Positions 45,336 to 54,637 of a DNA stretch of 64,000 bases are shown here, in pieces. This DNA is from an uncultured Lachnospiraceae bacterium (GTDB taxonomy: Bacteria; Bacillota; Clostridia; Lachnospirales; Lachnospiraceae). Where the stretch lies: assembly GCA_947177165.1 (NCBI GenBank), contig CAMWTP010000014.1, forward strand, positions 1 through 64,000, written 5' to 3'. The position numbers were made by a program, and so were the translations under genes. The notes below the pieces were generated by a model. It was given only the letters and a program-made list of their open reading frames with translations, did no database searches and was not told where the DNA came from. Within the stretch, counting starts at the first letter, position 1; every line of letters starts with the position of its first letter.

Positions 45336-45503
45336 CCTGCACACCGCCTCAACCGCAGGTTGAGTGATGGTCAACCAATGATTACTTCACAAATCTGTCC
45401 AAATGCGGTATGCTTTTATCAACAGCTGCCAAACGACAATTCCAGATGCGCATTTTGAAAACACATTGCCGCAAAAAGGCAAAAGAAAAGTGGAGGTTTT
45501 AGT

Positions 45504-46229
45504 ATGCATGAAATAAAAGTGAGCGAAATGATCAGAAAACTCAGAACAGACAAGGGAATCAGCCAGGAAACGCTTGCTGATCTATGTGATGTGAGCATGC
45601 AGGCCGTCAGCAAATGGGAGAATGGACAGTCCTGTCCCGATATCAGCTTTCTTCCGCTGCTTGCAGAGTACTTTGGCGTGTCAATTGACTATCTGTTAAC
45701 AGGCAGAAACAACGCGGTCGAAAATACAGCCGATGGCCTTATCTCAAAACTGACGGAGCAGGATCTCAAAGACGATGTTCTCTATATCATCCAATACAGA
45801 AACGGAAAAATTCTCGACAAAAAACAGTGGAACAAGGAGCGGGCAGAAAATACAGCTGATGCCATTCGGATTCAGTTTGATAACGAATTTGTACAGCTTT
45901 CGTCAGGACTTTCTATAGAAGTGTGGGGCGACGCCAATATGGAATCACTTGATGGAAATATAAACCTGTCTGCAGGCGCAAACGTCAACTGCGGAACTGT
46001 GCAGGGCAATATCAAGGCAGGTGCAAGTGTGAACTGCTCCATCGTGGAGGGAAATGTCTCTGCCGGAAACAGTGTGAACTGTGACACCATCGAGGGAAAT
46101 GTCTCCGCCGGCGCCAGCGTGAGCTGCTCTGCAATAGAGGGCGATGCCTCCGCCGGAACCTATATCTCCTGTGATACCATTGAAGGCAATGCAAAAGCCG
46201 GTACGCATATCGAATACAAGCAGAATTAG
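45504..46229 (+). CDS. XRE-type regulator with C-terminal beta-solenoid repeats
   Basis: Residues 5-62 are an XRE helix-turn-helix (ETLADLCDVSMQAVSKWENG). A linker follows, and from about residue 140 a run of 15-residue repeats: NLSAGANVNCGTVQGN, IKAGASVNCSIVEGN, VSAGNSVNCDTIEGN, VSAGASVSCSAIEGD, ASAGTYISCDTIEGN. Such spacing predicts a right-handed beta-helix like bactofilins, which can polymerise. Repeats at the DNA level are also clear. A GGAGG site precedes the ATG. What the solenoid binds is unknown, possibly self-assembly or metal through the conserved Cys ladder. Confidence 0.88.
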   Translation: MHEIKVSEMIRKLRTDKGISQETLADLCDVSMQAVSKWENGQSCPDISFLPLLAEYFGVSIDYLLTGRNNAVENTADGLISKLTEQDLKDDVLYIIQYRNGKILDKKQWNKERAENTADAIRIQFDNEFVQLSSGLSIEVWGDANMESLDGNINLSAGANVNCGTVQGNIKAGASVNCSIVEGNVSAGNSVNCDTIEGNVSAGASVSCSAIEGDASAGTYISCDTIEGNAKAGTHIEYKQN

Positions 46230-46287
46230 GCCCGCCTGCACAGGATTTTTCTTCAAAGACACAGGTCTTATAACGCAGGCAGAACAG

Positions 46288-46316
46288 GCGGCAGGACATT
46301 CCTTATATCCTGCCGC
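46288..46316. terminator. Hairpin between converging XRE and GNAT genes
   Basis: GCGGCAGGA and TCCTGCCGC pair perfectly around an 11-base loop. No T-run follows on either strand, so termination strength is uncertain, but its position between two convergent genes fits. Confidence 0.5.
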
Positions 46317-46342
46317 TGTTCCTGATATCACATCCAATCCAA

Positions 46343-46912
46343 TCACAAGTCTTTCTCAATCATCCAGTAATCATAATAAGCGATGTTATGCTCCCCGATC
46401 AGCGGTTCCTCTGATTTGGCAAATCCCATTTTCTTTAATGCCTCTATCCTGTCAACCGCATAGACTGCCGCCTTGGTGGCGATCTTAGGACATGCAAACC
46501 AGTCATAAAACGGCTCTGTAATCAGTGCCAGAACATCACAGATAAACGCAGTCTCCTCATAACCTGTTCCTAAGTCCAGCCGCAGGATTCCGCAATTGTC
46601 ATAAAAATCTGCTGCCCTGCGGTGAAACATCTCGATGGTTCCTGCCGCTTTTCCCTGCTTTTTGTCGATGATCGCAAAGCGCACAAAACCCTTGTAATCA
46701 TGGTACTCTATCAGCCAGTACCTGATCGTGTTGACCATATCCTCCATATTGCGGCAGTAAAAATTGCTGCCGTGACAGTTGTCACTGTTAAAAAACGGCA
46801 GTGCAAATTTGTCCCCGTAAACCTGCAGCAAATCGTCCGCGTCCTTATCCTCAATCAGCCGGATCAGCAGCCTGTCATTCTCCAGTATGGGGCATATTTC
46901 AAAAATATCCAT
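46343..46912 (-). CDS. GNAT acetyltransferase, RimJ/RimL-like
   Basis: A 189-residue acetyltransferase with the early NDRLLIRLIEDKDADDLLQVYGD block, a central KKQGKAAGTIEMF strand and LRLDLGTGYEE. The Q/R-x-x-G-x-G acetyl-CoA loop is poorly conserved, and the C-terminus ends with KKMGFAKSE. Substrate is unknown. Two adjacent ATGs follow GGAGG; the second, at 46912, has the better spacing. It follows the WYL regulator by 46 bases and may be co-transcribed with it. Confidence 0.75.
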   Translation of the reverse strand: MDIFEICPILENDRLLIRLIEDKDADDLLQVYGDKFALPFFNSDNCHGSNFYCRNMEDMVNTIRYWLIEYHDYKGFVRFAIIDKKQGKAAGTIEMFHRRAADFYDNCGILRLDLGTGYEETAFICDVLALITEPFYDWFACPKIATKAAVYAVDRIEALKKMGFAKSEEPLIGEHNIAYYDYWMIEKDL

Positions 46913-46957
46913 CATTTTCCTCCATTCTTGCAACGATTCAGTACCTTCACAGCACCT

Positions 46958-47911
46958 TTATTCGTTACTCATTTTTTCATAGTGTTTCTGCACCTCATCA
47001 CAGGTCGCCAAAATGCGGTCTATGACACTCTGAGGCTCCAATATAGTTGCATTGTTTCCAAAAGAGAGGATCACGCCATACCAATAGACTTCACTTTCCG
47101 GGGCGCAGAATCGAAAGACAAAATCGCCATTTTCAAATTCTTCCATAATCTCACCATTCAGGTATTCCCTGCACTTTGACCGTATCGACTCATGACCGCG
47201 CAGCGTCACAGTGATCACTTTCCGCTCATCCCGCAACACAATATCGCGTTCCTCATGATTGGCCGTGTTCTCTTTCTCCAGAACTGTGATCTCTTCCATG
47301 CGGACTAACTTGAACATACAGTAATCCTGATGCCCAGAGTGAAACGCAATCAGATACCAGTTGTACCACTTGAATTCCAGCCGCACCGGTTCCACTTCCA
47401 TCTGCTTTACTACATTCTCATTGTTGGTATAGCGAAATGCGACTATCCTCCGCTGCCTGATCGCATTTTCCAGAATCCTTATGGACTCGTTGATCCCCCG
47501 ATCCTCGCTTGCCACGCTGAAATCCAGTTGGACCGCACGCACCGGCAATGCGCCGCTTTGATGGCATGATTCCTCTGCATCGGCGTGCGCATAAATAGGC
47601 AGCAGCTTATCCATTGTGTGTTCCACACTTTTGTCTGCGTAGGCACTCAACAGTGCGTAAAGCGCAGTGATGATGTGATCGTGGTCCTCACGGCTGATCA
47701 GCTTCCTGTCCATGACATACGTATCCATAATACTGTATCCGCCGTCCGCTCCACAAGTTGACTGAATCGGAATCCCCGCCTGTCCCAGCGTCTCCATATC
47801 CCGCACGATGGTCCGCACTGACACTTCAAATTCTTCCGCCAGCTTCTGCGCAGAAGTTCTTCCATGGCGCAGCAGATAATTCATAATGGCAATCAGACGG
47901 TCTATCTTCAC
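46958..47911 (-). CDS. WYL-domain transcriptional regulator
   Basis: About 317 residues. The N-terminal DeoR/HTH_11 domain (residues 1-60) has SAQKLAEEFEVSVRTIVRDM. A WYL domain spans about residues 145-230, with VRLEFKWYNWYLIAFHSG in place of the classical WYL triplet, and a C-terminal WCX domain follows. WYL proteins sense small ligands or nucleotides and often act near stress or defence genes. GTG 47911 has GAGAGGAG upstream. It probably regulates itself and the adjacent acetyltransferase gene. Confidence 0.88.
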   Translation of the reverse strand: MKIDRLIAIMNYLLRHGRTSAQKLAEEFEVSVRTIVRDMETLGQAGIPIQSTCGADGGYSIMDTYVMDRKLISREDHDHIITALYALLSAYADKSVEHTMDKLLPIYAHADAEESCHQSGALPVRAVQLDFSVASEDRGINESIRILENAIRQRRIVAFRYTNNENVVKQMEVEPVRLEFKWYNWYLIAFHSGHQDYCMFKLVRMEEITVLEKENTANHEERDIVLRDERKVITVTLRGHESIRSKCREYLNGEIMEEFENGDFVFRFCAPESEVYWYGVILSFGNNATILEPQSVIDRILATCDEVQKHYEKMSNE

Positions 47912-47977
47912 GGCTTTCTCCTCTCCCTGAGCACAGTGAGACAACGCTCCTTCTCCCATGCCCGTCTACATCATATC

Positions 47978-48013
47978 AAAAGAACTATGACACCATTATG
48001 TCATAGTTCTTTT
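47978..48013 (-). terminator. Inverted repeat between the DUF1905 and WYL genes
   Basis: AAAAGAACTATGACA and TGTCATAGTTCTTTT are perfect 15-base arms around six bases. On the minus strand the stem ends in TTTT just past the DUF1905 stop, so a terminator is likely; as a long dyad before the WYL gene it could also be an operator. Confidence 0.7.
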
Positions 48014-48058
48014 ATCGAAATCAATCTCATAATCGGTTCTAACACTGAAAATCCTGTC

Positions 48059-48340
48059 TCATCGCTCTTCCACCACCATATGAACCGTATCCCCCGCACT
48101 TTTCCCCAACTGCGCGCGGATACTTTTCAGCATACCGATGATGTAACAGACATTTCCCGCTGAATCCTTCACTCCCATATTGACGATGCTCCCGTCATAT
48201 GGAACACCGTCAAACCCGGCGTGCACCTTGACACGTCCCTTTCCAAACTCCTCCCGGATATTCCATGGAAATACGACATAGGCACCGCCCTTTTCGGGAA
48301 TCTCATAAATCACTGCATCGTATTCATATCTCTTTCCCAT
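48059..48340 (-). CDS. DUF1905 domain protein
   Basis: The real start is ATG 48340 with GGAG seven bases upstream; the track's longer version reads through the HAD gene. The 93-residue product has the DUF1905 core: AVVFPWNIREEFGKGRVKV after GGAYV, then GSIVNMGVKDSAGNVCYIIG and IRAQLGKSAGDTV. Its fold is a small beta barrel of unknown function. Its start overlaps the HAD stop by 17 bases, so the two are translationally coupled. Confidence 0.85.
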   Translation of the reverse strand: MGKRYEYDAVIYEIPEKGGAYVVFPWNIREEFGKGRVKVHAGFDGVPYDGSIVNMGVKDSAGNVCYIIGMLKSIRAQLGKSAGDTVHMVVEER

Positions 48341-49055
48341 ACTGCAACTCCTCCAGCAAGTCCTGCAATTCTCCCCAATCCGAAATCTTACATACCTCGT
48401 CATCTTCTTCCATTTTCGTGTCGATTGCTCCCAGATACCAGACCGGAAAAATGCCTGCATTGCGGGCACCCACGATATCACACTTGTACTGGTCCCCGAC
48501 ATACCAGACCTCAGAAGCCGGCAGCCCGGCCTTTTCCAGGGCCAGCTCAAAGATGTGCCTGTTTGGTTTCCGGTACATGTACTCACTGGTTGCGAGGATA
48601 AATTCAAACTGATTTGCCGGGATGACCTCGTTAATGCGGTTCGCAACGACCTTTCCGGCGTATGAGATATTGCTGATCACACCTGTGCGGACACCACTCT
48701 GATGCAGGTACGACAAGAATTTCTCTATTCCATTCGTCGGAACACCGGGGGCTGCCGCGTCCCAAAATACCTGGTCGATCTGCTCTGCACTCAGTGACAG
48801 CTCAATTCCGAGCGATTCATACAGATACGCGGTAAACATATGGTTTGGAACCTCTATCTGAAACAGATGGCGTCTCTCCGGGTCAAACCTTCCCAACTCT
48901 CTGTTGATCTTCTCCGCCTCTGACTGCACCTGCGCGGCAGACATATGATACTTATTTTTCACAGCAAATTTCAAGACCGCCTCTGTTCCCCTGATACCAT
49001 CAAATGCCTCGTTCACCAACGTCTGACCATAATCGAACAAGATCATTTTGGGCAT
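48324..49055 (-). CDS. HAD family hydrolase
   Basis: A haloacid-dehalogenase type phosphatase with motif I FDYGQT (Gly replaces the second Asp of the usual DxDxT), motif II ISNIS, motif III Lys near MYRKPN and motif IV VGDQYKCDIVGA. An alpha-helical cap lies between motifs I and II. Loss of the second Asp may lower or change activity. The start at ATG 49055 is inferred from the family. The frame is open to 49169 through a piece of a broken Rpn-type gene, so a fused N-terminus of 38 residues is possible. It is coupled to the DUF1905 gene. Confidence 0.85.
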   Translation of the reverse strand: MPKMILFDYGQTLVNEAFDGIRGTEAVLKFAVKNKYHMSAAQVQSEAEKINRELGRFDPERRHLFQIEVPNHMFTAYLYESLGIELSLSAEQIDQVFWDAAAPGVPTNGIEKFLSYLHQSGVRTGVISNISYAGKVVANRINEVIPANQFEFILATSEYMYRKPNRHIFELALEKAGLPASEVWYVGDQYKCDIVGARNAGIFPVWYLGAIDTKMEEDDEVCKISDWGELQDLLEELQYGKEI

Positions 49056-49076
49056 CGTTTTGTTTCTCTTTTTACT

Positions 49077-49697
49077 TTTTATGTTTTTTTCATTTTTCAC
49101 TACCTGCTTATAAATCTCATACTGTTCTAACGTTGTATCCATAAAAGCGCATGCCTCTTCCTTCGTCATATTTAATTAAATTTTCAATTGCCTCAAGCTT
49201 ATTTTTCGCCGTTACTTTACTTGTTACTTCATTTGTCGCTTCATCCCATGTCTTTTTTACTGCCTCGTTTACTGCCTCATTAATCCTCTTATCGACCGCC
49301 TCGTCAATTTCCGGCTGCATTAACTCTACCAATGCACTGTACATATTCCTCTCCTCCTTCTTGATTGCTTCAAATAATTTCCTGTTTGCCTTGGATACGA
49401 TCTGCAGCACAGCATCAACATATCCCGCCTCCGGCCTGTCTATCATCTCTGTTGACTTCGCAATCAGATTTTCTGCCTGCTGCCAATCTCGTTTTCTATC
49501 AGCGTATCGCTGTCTTTTTTGATGATCAGCAGATCGATCTGCAATGCCTTGGTGTTCAGCAAGTGCTCCGGGATGTAGTCAAGTATCTGGCTGTACTCCA
49601 TAAACTCTAACTTGATCGCAGGTGTAACCGCCATATACCACTGGGTTTTTCTGTTATTTAGATCATTTTTTTCCATATCATTTGTCTGCTCTGGCAT
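49077..49697 (-). pseudogene. Broken Rpn-family (PD-(D/E)XK transposase-like) gene
   Basis: Three fragments of one gene lie in order. The N-terminal part at 49464-49697 reads TQWYMAVTPAIKLEFMEYSQ to IKKDSDTLIENEIG. A C-terminal coiled part at 49117-49446 includes AVDKRINEAVNEAVKKTWDE. A tail MTKEEACAFMDTTLEQYEIY at about 49085-49169 has fused in frame to the HAD ORF. The central catalytic region is deleted and at least two frameshifts are present. Rpn proteins are recombination-promoting nucleases, widespread and often decaying. Confidence 0.65.
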
Positions 49698-49852
49698 TCA
49701 TGTTCTCCTTTATTATAGCAATATAAAACGCTTTTTACAATATATCATTACAAAACATATGTTCAAAACAATTGTGCGATATTCTGACAGATATGTCAAG
49801 CAGAAAATCGGAATATATGTTTGAACCTAAAAATTGAACCCTGACTATCACT

Positions 49853-51211
49853 CTATTTCCCATTCAGACTTTTGTGAAACCTCCACGCCATCACTGCCGT
49901 GACAGCCGCCGCCAAAATATCGGCGGCAGGCTGTGCGCACCAGACGCCATTCAGCCCGAATATTCGCGGCAGAATCAGGATAGCCGGCACGAAACAGATT
50001 CCCTGTCGGCTCGCTCCCAGAATGCATCCCTCCTTCGCCTTTCCCATCACAAGAAAGAGAAACGAGTACACAGTATGAAATCCAAACACCATAAAGGACA
50101 GACCGTTCGCCCGCAGCGCCGCCTGCCCGATGCGAATCATCTCCGTGTCATCTTTCGTAAACAGCGAAATAATCCCTTCGGAAAACAGTGCAGCCGCCAA
50201 TCCAAACAACACACAAAACACTGTCGACCAGATCACGGAAATCCTGATTGCCCCGCGCAGACGGTCAAACTTTTTCGATCCATAGCTAAATCCTGCAATC
50301 GGCTGAAATCCTTTGAGAAAACCAAACACCACCAGGCTCCCCAGCGACATGATTTTCGTCACCGGCCCCATCGCCGCAAGCGCCGAACCTCCATATTCCT
50401 TTGCCGCATCGTTGATCATCGCGGCGGAGAGACTCGTCAACACCTGAAAGAGCAGCGTCGGAATCCCTATTTTCAAAATCTCCGACATGATTTCCGCCGA
50501 GAAACAACATTCTTTGATATAAAAATGAAAGATGCTCTTTTTCCTGAGAATATAACAGAGATATACCAGCGTGGAAATACTCTGCGAAATCGCTGTAGCG
50601 ATCGCCGCCCCGACAACGCCAAGCTGCAGATGATATATAAAAAACGGGTCCAGCACGACATTCATCACCGCCCCCGTCATCAGCGCGCACATCGCCGTCT
50701 TCGCAGCGCCCTCACTGGACACAAGATTGTTCATCGTGACATTGAACACATTAAAAATTGAAAATATGATGTAAATCCTGCTATAGGAAAGCGCATACGG
50801 CATCACGCTGTCGATCGCCCCCAACCACATCAGAATCGGCTTCAAAAAAATGACCGCGCAGAGAATCGCGGCCGCACCGCCAATCACGCTGCTGTACAGC
50901 GCAGTGCTCGCGACCCTGTTCGCAGTCTCCTTGTCTCCGCGACCCAGAAGGCGCGAGAGACAGGCGGCAGCGCCATTTCCAAACAAAAGCCCCAATCCCA
51001 CAATCACCTGGCCAAGCGGGTAAGCCACTGTAACTGCCCCCATCTGCTCTGTCCCAAGTCCTCCGACAAAATAGGTGTCCGCCAGATTATACAGTGCATT
51101 GATCAACATGCCAATCATCGTCGGAAGTCCCAAAGCCAGAAGCGCCTTTGGTATCGGCGTCTCCCCCAGCAGAGCTGTTTTTTTATTTTGTTCATTCATC
51201 TTAAAATACAT
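49853..51211 (-). CDS. MATE family efflux transporter (PadR-linked)
   Basis: A 452-residue, twelve-helix multidrug exporter. N-terminal ALGLPTMIGMLINALYNLADTYFVGGLG is the MATE signature, mirrored in the second half by IGIPTLLFQVLTSLSAAMINDAA. It shares little with the other MATE at 32081. The ATG at 51211 or the one four codons later may be used. Divergent to a PadR regulator, with a large symmetrical operator between them, so drug-inducible expression is likely. Confidence 0.92.
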   Translation of the reverse strand: MYFKMNEQNKKTALLGETPIPKALLALGLPTMIGMLINALYNLADTYFVGGLGTEQMGAVTVAYPLGQVIVGLGLLFGNGAAACLSRLLGRGDKETANRVASTALYSSVIGGAAAILCAVIFLKPILMWLGAIDSVMPYALSYSRIYIIFSIFNVFNVTMNNLVSSEGAAKTAMCALMTGAVMNVVLDPFFIYHLQLGVVGAAIATAISQSISTLVYLCYILRKKSIFHFYIKECCFSAEIMSEILKIGIPTLLFQVLTSLSAAMINDAAKEYGGSALAAMGPVTKIMSLGSLVVFGFLKGFQPIAGFSYGSKKFDRLRGAIRISVIWSTVFCVLFGLAAALFSEGIISLFTKDDTEMIRIGQAALRANGLSFMVFGFHTVYSFLFLVMGKAKEGCILGASRQGICFVPAILILPRIFGLNGVWCAQPAADILAAAVTAVMAWRFHKSLNGK

Positions 51212-51257
51212 CCTTTCTTATTAATACTTAATACGTTTGATATTGTTATAAATTATA

Positions 51258-51314
51258 ATACTATAAATTATAGTAATTGCAACTCAAAATATACTATACT
51301 ATAATTTATAGTAT
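51258..51314. promoter_or_regulatory. Symmetric operator between PadR and MATE genes
   Basis: ATACTATAAATTATAGTA (51258-51275) is the exact reverse complement of TACTATAATTTATAGTAT (51297-51314), and each arm is itself almost palindromic. Two dimer sites 39 bp apart would fit a PadR repressor acting on both divergent promoters. Confidence 0.7.
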
Positions 51315-51379
51315 CTGTCAAGAAAAATAAAGCAACCACATTCAAACAGATACGATTCAAACAGACAGGGAGGTTTTCG

Positions 51380-51901
51380 ATGGCGACTATTGATTTAATT
51401 GTATTGGGAATTTTGAAAAAGGAACCGATGAGTGCATACGATATCCAAAAGTTGGTGGAATACCGCAATATATCAAAATGGGTAAAGATCAGCACGCCCT
51501 CCATCTACAAAAAAGTCCTTCAATTGGAAGAAAAGGGACTGATCAAAAGTCATACTGTAAAAGAAGGGAAAATGCCGGAAAAGGCGGTCTATTCCTTAAC
51601 CGGACATGGTGAGCAGGAATTTGAGAGACTGATGCTGGAAATTTCAGCAAAGTCTGTCAATATCTACCTGGACTTTAACGCTGTCATTGTCAATCTGGAA
51701 AGTCTGTCACCCGAGAAGCAAAAAACATGTCTGGCTGAAATCGGGCGGAATATAAGACAGCTGAAAGCATATATTGAAGAAAATATTCAAGTAAAAGAAG
51801 CGTTACCAGAAATTCCCGAAACGGCAAAAGCCGTCTTAAAACAGCAGCTTGTCCTCGCGCAGGCCATTGAGGACTGGCTGACGACTGTTCACATCTGTTA
51901 G
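51380..51901 (+). CDS. PadR family transcriptional regulator
   Basis: A 173-residue repressor. The PadR winged helix occupies residues 1-85 (IDLIVLGILKKEPMSAYDIQ, SIYKKVLQLEEKGLI, then the wing ending in YSLTGHGEQEF). The C-terminal half is the helical dimerisation domain. PadR proteins typically bind hydrophobic drugs directly and derepress a transporter. GGGAGG precedes the ATG. It is divergent to the MATE pump with the symmetric operator between. Confidence 0.92.
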   Translation: MATIDLIVLGILKKEPMSAYDIQKLVEYRNISKWVKISTPSIYKKVLQLEEKGLIKSHTVKEGKMPEKAVYSLTGHGEQEFERLMLEISAKSVNIYLDFNAVIVNLESLSPEKQKTCLAEIGRNIRQLKAYIEENIQVKEALPEIPETAKAVLKQQLVLAQAIEDWLTTVHIC

Positions 51902-51928
51902 GAACTAGTATAAAGGAATTAATTCCTG

Positions 51929-51957
51929 TTGAAAACTTTACTGATTTTGTGTACACT
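51929..51957 (+). promoter_or_regulatory. Promoter of the 4HB chemoreceptor
   Basis: TTGAAA at 51929-51934 and TACACT at 51952-51957 have a 17-base spacer. A perfect 14-base palindrome AGGAATTAATTCCT (51914-51927) abuts the -35 and may be an operator. Confidence 0.6.
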
Positions 51958-52062
51958 GTAATTGTAACTAAGAAATTGTATAAATAGCACAAAAATATCC
52001 CCTTTGGAAAAATACTTCATTATTGTTTTGGCTGCGGGGGACATCTGAAGGGAGATTACGAG

Positions 52063-53745
52063 ATGAAAAAAGCACTAAGCCAGTCCTTACTTACATTTAT
52101 TTTAAACGGCATTTCCATTCTATCGCTGATTTTTTTGACGTTATGCCTGTTTGCCTACAGAAATGTGAATACACAGCTCAACCTTGCCAACGAGGAGCGG
52201 TTTGCCCTGACCTACAATGCAAACCTTTTTATGGATGGTTCCTCCTACCTGACAAACGAGGTGCGCGCATTTGCCGCGACAGGTCTTCAGGAGCATTATG
52301 ACAATTACTGGAATGAGGTCAACACCCTGAAAAACCGCGACAAAGGCGTTGCTGCAATGCAGGCGATCGGTATCACCTCTGCGGAGCAGCAGATGATCGA
52401 TGACATGTCTGCGCTCTCAAACCAGCTGGTTCCATTGGAGGATGAGGCGATGAAACATGTGCAGGAGGGAAATAATGCCGCCGCAATCGATTATGTATAT
52501 GGAAAGGATTACAGTGATTCCATTGCCCAGATCAACGCCTTGAAGGAACAGTTTTTGTCGGCGCTGGATACCCGCACATCCGAACGGCTTGAGAGTCTGA
52601 TGCAGGAATCTACTCATATCAGAATGCGAATGATTCTGGCGCTCGTCATAGTTGAAATCATGCTGCTGCTCAATATCCTGCTCGTCCGGCTGAAAGTACT
52701 GCGCCCCATCATGTCAGTCAGAAAACAGATGCGGGAAATCTCGCAGGGAAATCTTTCCGCAGAATTTGAGCTGCGCCCCGATACTTCGGAGATTGGCACG
52801 CTTGTAGCCTCGATTCATGAGACGAAACGTGAACTGAAAAAATATATCAGTGACATCAACACAACACTGACACAGATGGCGCAGGGAAATATGGATCTGA
52901 CGATCGGAAGCGATTACCGCGGTGAATTTCTGCCGATTCAGCGCGCGATGGGACAGATACTCGATTCGCTGAATGATGCGCTGTCCCAGATTAACAGAAC
53001 CTCGGAACAGGTGTCAGAAGAATCCAGCAAAATGTCAACAAGCGCGCAGAGCCTGGCAGACGGTGCCACGGAACAGGCCGCTGCAGTCGAAGAACTCTCT
53101 GCAAGCATCCTGGAAATCTCAAAGCAGGTTAACAATACCTCCTCCGATGCAGACACTGCCAACAAAGTATCCGAAGAATCCATGAGGCACCTGACGCTGT
53201 GCAACGAGAAAATGGAGGCCCTGAGCGCAGCGATTGATGCAATCTCGAATTCCTCCCGCCAGATCGGAGGCATTACAAAAGCCATCCAGGATATTTCCCT
53301 CCAGACCAACATCCTTGCGCTGAACGCCTCTGTGGAAGCTGCACGCGCGGGCGAGGCCGGAAAAGGCTTTGCCGTTGTGGCAGGTGAAGTGCAAAGCCTG
53401 GCAAACAAGAGCGCTGAATCCGCGAAAAATATTTCTGCACTGATTGAAAACTCGATCAAACAGGTGCAAAACGGCGCTGCCCTGTCCGTCGAAACCATGA
53501 ATGCGCTGACACAGGTAATCTCCAGCGGGGAGCAGTCCGCAGCAATGATTGAGCGGATTGCCTCATCAGCGACGCAGCAGGCTGAATCCTTGGAGCAGGT
53601 GACACAGGGTATGAACCAAATATCCGATGTGGTGCAGACAAACGCCTCAACCGCAGAAGATTCCGCCTCATCCGCACAAAAACTGCGGGGCGATGCCGAG
53701 GCTCTGCGGGTTGCCGTACATAAGTTCCATCTGCGCAGAAGATAA
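52063..53745 (+). CDS. Methyl-accepting chemotaxis protein, four-helix-bundle sensor
   Basis: A 560-residue receptor. The first membrane helix is residues 8-32. The extracellular part to about 185 is all-helical with no Cache strands, fitting the 4HB_MCP/TarH-type bundle. A second helix ([19 protein letters not shown]), HAMP and the signalling hairpin follow, with [20 protein letters not shown] near residue 410-430. Four-helix sensors bind amino acids, metals or redox-active ligands. GGGAG precedes the ATG. Its tail KFHLRRR has no CheR tether. It is monocistronic. Confidence 0.92.
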   Translation: MKKALSQSLLTFILNGISILSLIFLTLCLFAYRNVNTQLNLANEERFALTYNANLFMDGSSYLTNEVRAFAATGLQEHYDNYWNEVNTLKNRDKGVAAMQAIGITSAEQQMIDDMSALSNQLVPLEDEAMKHVQEGNNAAAIDYVYGKDYSDSIAQINALKEQFLSALDTRTSERLESLMQESTHIRMRMILALVIVEIMLLLNILLVRLKVLRPIMSVRKQMREISQGNLSAEFELRPDTSEIGTLVASIHETKRELKKYISDINTTLTQMAQGNMDLTIGSDYRGEFLPIQRAMGQILDSLNDALSQINRTSEQVSEESSKMSTSAQSLADGATEQAAAVEELSASILEISKQVNNTSSDADTANKVSEESMRHLTLCNEKMEALSAAIDAISNSSRQIGGITKAIQDISLQTNILALNASVEAARAGEAGKGFAVVAGEVQSLANKSAESAKNISALIENSIKQVQNGAALSVETMNALTQVISSGEQSAAMIERIASSATQQAESLEQVTQGMNQISDVVQTNASTAEDSASSAQKLRGDAEALRVAVHKFHLRRR

Positions 53746-53757
53746 TCGTATGACTTT

Positions 53758-53808
53758 AATCCCCGGAATAGCACGTAACACTTATAATCTTACGTGATTC
53801 CGGGGATT
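53758..53808 (+). terminator. Long hairpin after the 4HB chemoreceptor
   Basis: AATCCCCGGAAT pairs with ATTCCGGGGATT, with a second inner stem CACGTAA/TTACGTG, forming a 51-base structure. The T-run is short (TTT), but the stem is very stable. It probably serves both convergent genes. Confidence 0.75.
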
Positions 53809-53849
53809 TGACTCTATCCTGTGATGCAATTTATTCCTGCCGCAGTCTT

Positions 53850-54635
53850 TTATAAAATATCATCAATGTCATAGTTCTTCGACTGAACAATCGTGACATT
53901 TCCCTGAAATACTTCATTCATCAGGAAATGCTCCAACGCCTTCCGTCTCTCCAGATGCCTGACCAGACCCTCCATTCCTCTCAAAGCATGCTGCTTTCCG
54001 TAAGGCGACTCCTCCAGATACCGAATCATCAATGGAAACCATAATTCATTTCCCTGATCGTCGGACCGCTCCTTTTTGATGACCTCGAGCGTGCCAGATA
54101 TATCCGCGGCATCCAGATATACAATCTGATAGGGTTTATCCGCAAGAACACGCTCCAATTTCTGATAAAAACGAAGTATTTCATCGTCTGTCATCATGAG
54201 ATACAACATCTGATTCTCAATGATATTCTGAAAGACAGAACACTCAAAAATCTGTCCCTCTCCGTCCCATCTCCTGAAACGCTCCAAAATCACCTCTTCA
54301 AAAGAATCCTTGTCCAGATTGCCGTTATAGATTTCATATCTTTCCAGATCTTTGTGAAAACCGGGTACATCCGTCAAGATCTGTGTGTAACAGATGATCT
54401 TGTGCGCTCTTTCCGTGACGGTTTTCTCCCTGATCTCCGACGTTATCGACGGATAGTCAGCCAGCACCTTGCGGTACTGCTCCTCTGTGACATATGCGCA
54501 CCACGCCAGTTCGACCGGCGAATAATCTCCCTCGCGGAAAACCTTATAGTCTGTAAACTTATCTGAGAGCCGCTGCACAAATGTCGATTTCCCCGCCCCC
54601 TGCAGACCTTCAATAAAATAGTTTGTTCTCCCCAC
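53850..54635 (-). CDS. P-loop kinase-like NTPase
   Basis: A 261-residue protein with a P-loop GLQGAGKSTF near the start. A DYSPVELAW segment and long helical regions follow, resembling deoxynucleoside- or thymidylate-kinase-like folds. The substrate is not apparent. GTG 54635 is preferred, with AAGGAG eleven bases upstream; the track's TTG at 54662 is too close to its site. It begins just after the end of the broken AraC gene (TAG, then GTG). Confidence 0.7.
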   Translation of the reverse strand: MGRTNYFIEGLQGAGKSTFVQRLSDKFTDYKVFREGDYSPVELAWCAYVTEEQYRKVLADYPSITSEIREKTVTERAHKIICYTQILTDVPGFHKDLERYEIYNGNLDKDSFEEVILERFRRWDGEGQIFECSVFQNIIENQMLYLMMTDDEILRFYQKLERVLADKPYQIVYLDAADISGTLEVIKKERSDDQGNELWFPLMIRYLEESPYGKQHALRGMEGLVRHLERRKALEHFLMNEVFQGNVTIVQSKNYDIDDIL

Positions 54636-54637
54636 TG

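Noticed and set aside
45336-46400. CRISPR-like repeats around the XRE gene
   Set aside because: The periodicity is in-frame 45-base coding repeats of a beta-solenoid, with no spacers.
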